Below are positions 61,441 to 64,000 of a stretch of DNA of 64,000 bases, in pieces. Both the position numbers and the translations under genes were made by a program. The DNA comes from Gordonia tangerina (lineage in GTDB: Bacteria > Actinomycetota > Actinomycetes > Mycobacteriales > Mycobacteriaceae). Below the pieces are notes generated by a model that worked only from the letters and a program-made list of their open reading frames with translations, was not told the DNA's origin and did no database searches. How positions within the stretch are numbered: position 1 is the first letter of the stretch; each line of letters opens with the position of its first letter. The DNA lies in assembly GCF_021556435.1 (NCBI RefSeq), contig NZ_JAKGCU010000004.1, positions 1 through 64,000 on the forward strand, in the 5' to 3' direction.

Positions 61441-63495
61441 ATGGCGACCACGCCCCGGATCCGCTGGCTGATCCCCGCGCTCCTTCTCCTCGGTTGGCTT
61501 GTCATCGGAGGTGTCACCGCTCCCTACGCAGGCAAACTCTCCTCGGTCGCCACCAACGACAACAGCGCGTTCCTCCCCGCGTCGGCGGAGTCCACCGAGG
61601 TCAACGACATGCTCGCCGGCTTCACCGACTCCGACACCGTGCCGGCGATCGTGATCGCCGAACGGCCGTCCGGTCTGACGCCTGCCGACACCGAGTTCCT
61701 CACCACGGCCACCGCGCCACTGGCCGGCACGGAAGGCTTCGGGCCGGAATTCTCGCCGCCGATCCCGTCGCAGGACGGTCAGGCAGCGCAGATGTTCATC
61801 CCCATCGCGGCCGAAGGTGAACCCGCCGACCATGTCGAGGATCTTCGCAACGCCCTCGCGTCACCACCAGAGGGACTGACGGTCCTGGTCACCGGACCGG
61901 CCGGCCAGATCGCCGACCTCGGCGAGGCATTCGCCGGGATCGACGGGCTGTTGCTGCTGGTCGCGGGCGTCGTGGTGATGCTCATCCTGTTCGTCGTCTA
62001 CCGCAGCCCGATCCTGCCGTTCGTGGTGATCATCTCCGCCATCTTCGCGCTCGGCCTCGCATCGGGGCTGGTGTATCTGCTCGCCTCGGGCGACATCCTG
62101 GAGCTCAACGGCCAGAGCCAAGGCATCCTGTTCATCCTGGTCTTCGGTGCGGCCACCGACTACGCGCTGCTCCTGGTCTCGCGATTCCGCGAGGAACTCA
62201 CCCGCAGCGACGACAAGTACGCCTCCATCCGAGCCGCCTGGCGCGGCACGATCGAGCCGATCAGCGCGTCGGCCGGCACCGTCATCCTGGGTGTGCTGTG
62301 CCTGCTGTTCTCCGATCTCAACTCCAACAGGAGCCTCGGACCGGTGGCCGCCATAGGCATCGCCGCCTCGTTCATCGCATCGATGACCTTCTTGCCTGCG
62401 GCGCTCGCTTTGCTCGGCCGCACCGCGTTCTGGCCGTTGGCGCCGAAACACACCGACTCCTCCGAGCCGAGCAGCACGCACCGTTTCTGGGCAGCGATCG
62501 CCGACCGCGTCGCCACACGCCCGCGTGCCATCTGGATCGGCACCCTGGTGGTGCTACTCATCGGTGCCGCATTCGCCCCGACATTCAAGGCCGACGGCGT
62601 CGCCCAGACCGATTACTTCCTCGGATCGGTGGATTCGGTGGAGGGCGCCGAAATCCAGGCCCAGCATTTCGACGCCGGCAGCGGTTCGCCCACCTGGATC
62701 ATCGCCGATGCACCGCAGGGCACCGCGGTGCTCGACGCGGTCCGCGGCGTCGACGGCGTGGCCTCGGCCGAACTCGTGCAGGATGGCGGCAACCCGACCG
62801 TCGTCGACGGAAAGGTCGCGGTGCAGGCGACCCTCACCGACACCGCCGACTCGCTGGCCGCACAGGACACCGTGGTTGCGATCCGCGACGCCGTGCATCC
62901 GATTCCTGACGCCGACGCCTTGGTGGGTGGCACCACCGCCATCGACCTCGACACCCGGACCACCGCGATCCACGACCGCAACCTGATCATCCCAATCGTG
63001 CTGGTGGTGGTCCTGGTGGTGCTCACGCTGCTGCTACGCAGCATCGCCGCTCCGGTCCTGCTGCTGGCCACGACGGTGATCTCGTTCGCGGCGACCCTCG
63101 GCGTCGGGGCGCTGGTGTTCAACGGCCTGTTCGACTTCGCCGGCGCCGACCCGGTGGTCCCGCTCTTCGCCTTCGTCTTCCTGGTGGCCCTCGGCATCGA
63201 CTACAACATCTTCCTGATGACCCGGGTCCGTGAAGAAGCACTGACCCACGGCACCCGCGACGGCATGTTGCGCGGATTGACGGCCACCGGCGGTGTGATC
63301 ACATCGGCGGGCGTCGTACTGGCCGCGACCTTCGCGGCACTGGCGGTGATCCCGTTGCTCTTCCTTGCCCAGATCGCCTTCCTCGTCGCCTTCGGCGTCC
63401 TCGTGGACACGCTCATCGTGCGCACACTGCTCGTGCCGGCCCTGACGCTGGACATCGGCAAGCGGGTGTGGTGGCCGAGTGCGTTGTCCCGCTGA
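61441..63495 (+). CDS. MmpL-family RND transporter
   Basis: 684 residues with twelve helices and two exported loops, shorter than MmpL3 and lacking its cytoplasmic tail. The transmembrane Asp-Tyr pairs are VFGAATDYALLLVSRFREEL (D240) and ALGIDYNIFLMTRVREEAL (D587). It resembles MmpL proteins found also in streptomycetes, which export lipids, antibiotics or dyes; the substrate is unknown. ATG 61441 is chosen for the charged start and helix 1 (WLIPALLLLGWLVIGGV); the upstream frame is not protein-like. It diverges from the alcohol dehydrogenase gene. Confidence 0.87.
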   Translation: MATTPRIRWLIPALLLLGWLVIGGVTAPYAGKLSSVATNDNSAFLPASAESTEVNDMLAGFTDSDTVPAIVIAERPSGLTPADTEFLTTATAPLAGTEGFGPEFSPPIPSQDGQAAQMFIPIAAEGEPADHVEDLRNALASPPEGLTVLVTGPAGQIADLGEAFAGIDGLLLLVAGVVVMLILFVVYRSPILPFVVIISAIFALGLASGLVYLLASGDILELNGQSQGILFILVFGAATDYALLLVSRFREELTRSDDKYASIRAAWRGTIEPISASAGTVILGVLCLLFSDLNSNRSLGPVAAIGIAASFIASMTFLPAALALLGRTAFWPLAPKHTDSSEPSSTHRFWAAIADRVATRPRAIWIGTLVVLLIGAAFAPTFKADGVAQTDYFLGSVDSVEGAEIQAQHFDAGSGSPTWIIADAPQGTAVLDAVRGVDGVASAELVQDGGNPTVVDGKVAVQATLTDTADSLAAQDTVVAIRDAVHPIPDADALVGGTTAIDLDTRTTAIHDRNLIIPIVLVVVLVVLTLLLRSIAAPVLLLATTVISFAATLGVGALVFNGLFDFAGADPVVPLFAFVFLVALGIDYNIFLMTRVREEALTHGTRDGMLRGLTATGGVITSAGVVLAATFAALAVIPLLFLAQIAFLVAFGVLVDTLIVRTLLVPALTLDIGKRVWWPSALSR

Positions 63496-63659
63496 GGATT
63501 TGGCAATTCTCCGCGTGGCGATCGACCGGTGGCGACCGCCGCTGGCGATGCGTCAAAACCAAACAGCGACCTGAGAGTTCACAGAAACCAGTACGCCCGT
63601 CCACCACGCCGACTAGCGTCGATTCATCGGATTCGAACGATTGTTAGCTGGTGATCTCC

Positions 63660-64000
63660 ATGACTCTCGCCGACCACACAACGCAGGGCCGTACCGACTT
63701 CGCGTCGCTGCGCAGCGGTGGCCTCAACTGGGACTCGTTTCCCTTGCGGCTCTTCATCAAGGGCAACGCCCGTTTCTGGGATCCGGCTGCCATCGACTTC
63801 GGTCGCGACGCCCAGGACTGGACCGAGATCACCGACGAACAACGACGCAGCGCCACCTACCTGGTGAGTCAGTTCATCGCCGGCGAAGAAGCGGTCACCC
63901 AGGACATCCAGCCGTTCATGAAGGCGATGGCCACCGAGGGTCGCTTCGGCGACGAGATGTATCTGACGCAGTTCTGTTTCGAGGAGGCCAAACACACCCA
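63660..64000 (+). CDS. R2-like ligand-binding oxidase (R2lox), 5' part, runs off the window
   Basis: The first 113 residues are present. The sequence [17 protein letters not shown] provides the metal ligand E76 and the valine (V79) that in the M. tuberculosis protein (Rv0233, V71) is cross-linked to a tyrosine; FCFEEAKHT provides E109 and H112. These match Glu68, Glu101 and His104 of the mycobacterial enzyme, so this is R2lox with an expected Mn/Fe cofactor and not a true ribonucleotide reductase subunit. It starts at ATG 63660; GTG 63651 is possible. The cross-link tyrosine and remaining ligands lie beyond the edge. Confidence 0.9.
   Translation, partial: MTLADHTTQGRTDFASLRSGGLNWDSFPLRLFIKGNARFWDPAAIDFGRDAQDWTEITDEQRRSATYLVSQFIAGEEAVTQDIQPFMKAMATEGRFGDEMYLTQFCFEEAKHT

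Noticed and set aside
63660-64000. Ribonucleotide reductase small subunit (NrdB/NrdF).
   Set aside because: The [12 protein letters not shown] motif and early ligand spacing match the R2-like ligand-binding oxidase, and no nrd genes are adjacent.

Overview
The window is very GC-rich, gene-dense chromosomal DNA of a mycolic-acid-containing actinobacterium (order Mycobacteriales). Evidence is the set of envelope genes seen together: an MmpL3-type mycolate flippase, an AftD-type arabinofuranosyltransferase, an iniB-iniA-iniC cluster, LpqI, Zmp1, a DUF3068 protein and an R2-like ligand-binding oxidase. Gene content and order recall scattered pieces of the M. tuberculosis Rv0198c-Rv0238 and Rv0339c-Rv0343 regions, rearranged. 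Gordonia or a close relative is my best guess. That is inference from gene order and family recognition recalled from memory, not from a search.

Layout. 1-0.2 kb: tail of an IS30-type transposase and a 21-bp repeat array. 0.2-11.7 kb: TetR regulator, then a stress cluster with an IniR-like regulator and an Hsp70-like membrane protein on the minus strand, divergent from a giant IniB-like protein and two dynamin-like GTPases (IniA, IniC). 11.7-14.3 kb: duplicated intergenic DNA and a DUF222/HNH (13E12-type) gene. 14.3-17.5 kb: LpqI, universal stress protein and two small exported or membrane proteins. 17.6-31.9 kb: envelope polymer block with AftD, acyltransferase, DUF3068 protein, flippase, CitE-like lyase, large membrane protein, glycosyltransferase, TetR, methyltransferase and an MmpS-like protein. 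32-36.6 kb: FtsX-type ABC exporter and a secreted phytase-like protein. 36.9-46.8 kb: GTP-dependent PEP carboxykinase, a calcium-repeat protein, a second dynamin-like pair with degenerate P-loops, then divergent trmB, NYN-domain gene and mmpL3. 47-53.3 kb: aromatic-acid transporter, two-component system, PerM-type and YbhN-type membrane proteins. 53.4-64 kb: a penicillin-binding-protein lipoprotein that has lost its catalytic motif, pirin, flavin oxidoreductase, Zmp1, K+ channel, NDMA-type alcohol dehydrogenase, an MmpL transporter and the start of an R2lox gene.

How the genes work together. Most products act on or in the cell envelope: arabinan assembly (AftD), mycolate export (MmpL3), muropeptide recycling (LpqI) and envelope-stress membrane remodelling (Ini proteins). 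Much of the regulation is visible: many genes start on or within a few bases of a predicted transcription start (TANNNT or NANNNT, 6-8 nt, then ATG/GTG), which implies leaderless mRNAs. Two head-to-head pairs have start codons only 30-35 bp apart.

The least explained signals are a family of exactly 21-bp-phased repeats in three gene-end intergenic gaps (one arranged as a perfect dyad), a perfect 24-bp-arm palindrome at 60.1 kb, the Hsp70-like transmembrane protein wired into the ini cluster, and the degenerate dynamin-like pair between pckG and mmpL3.
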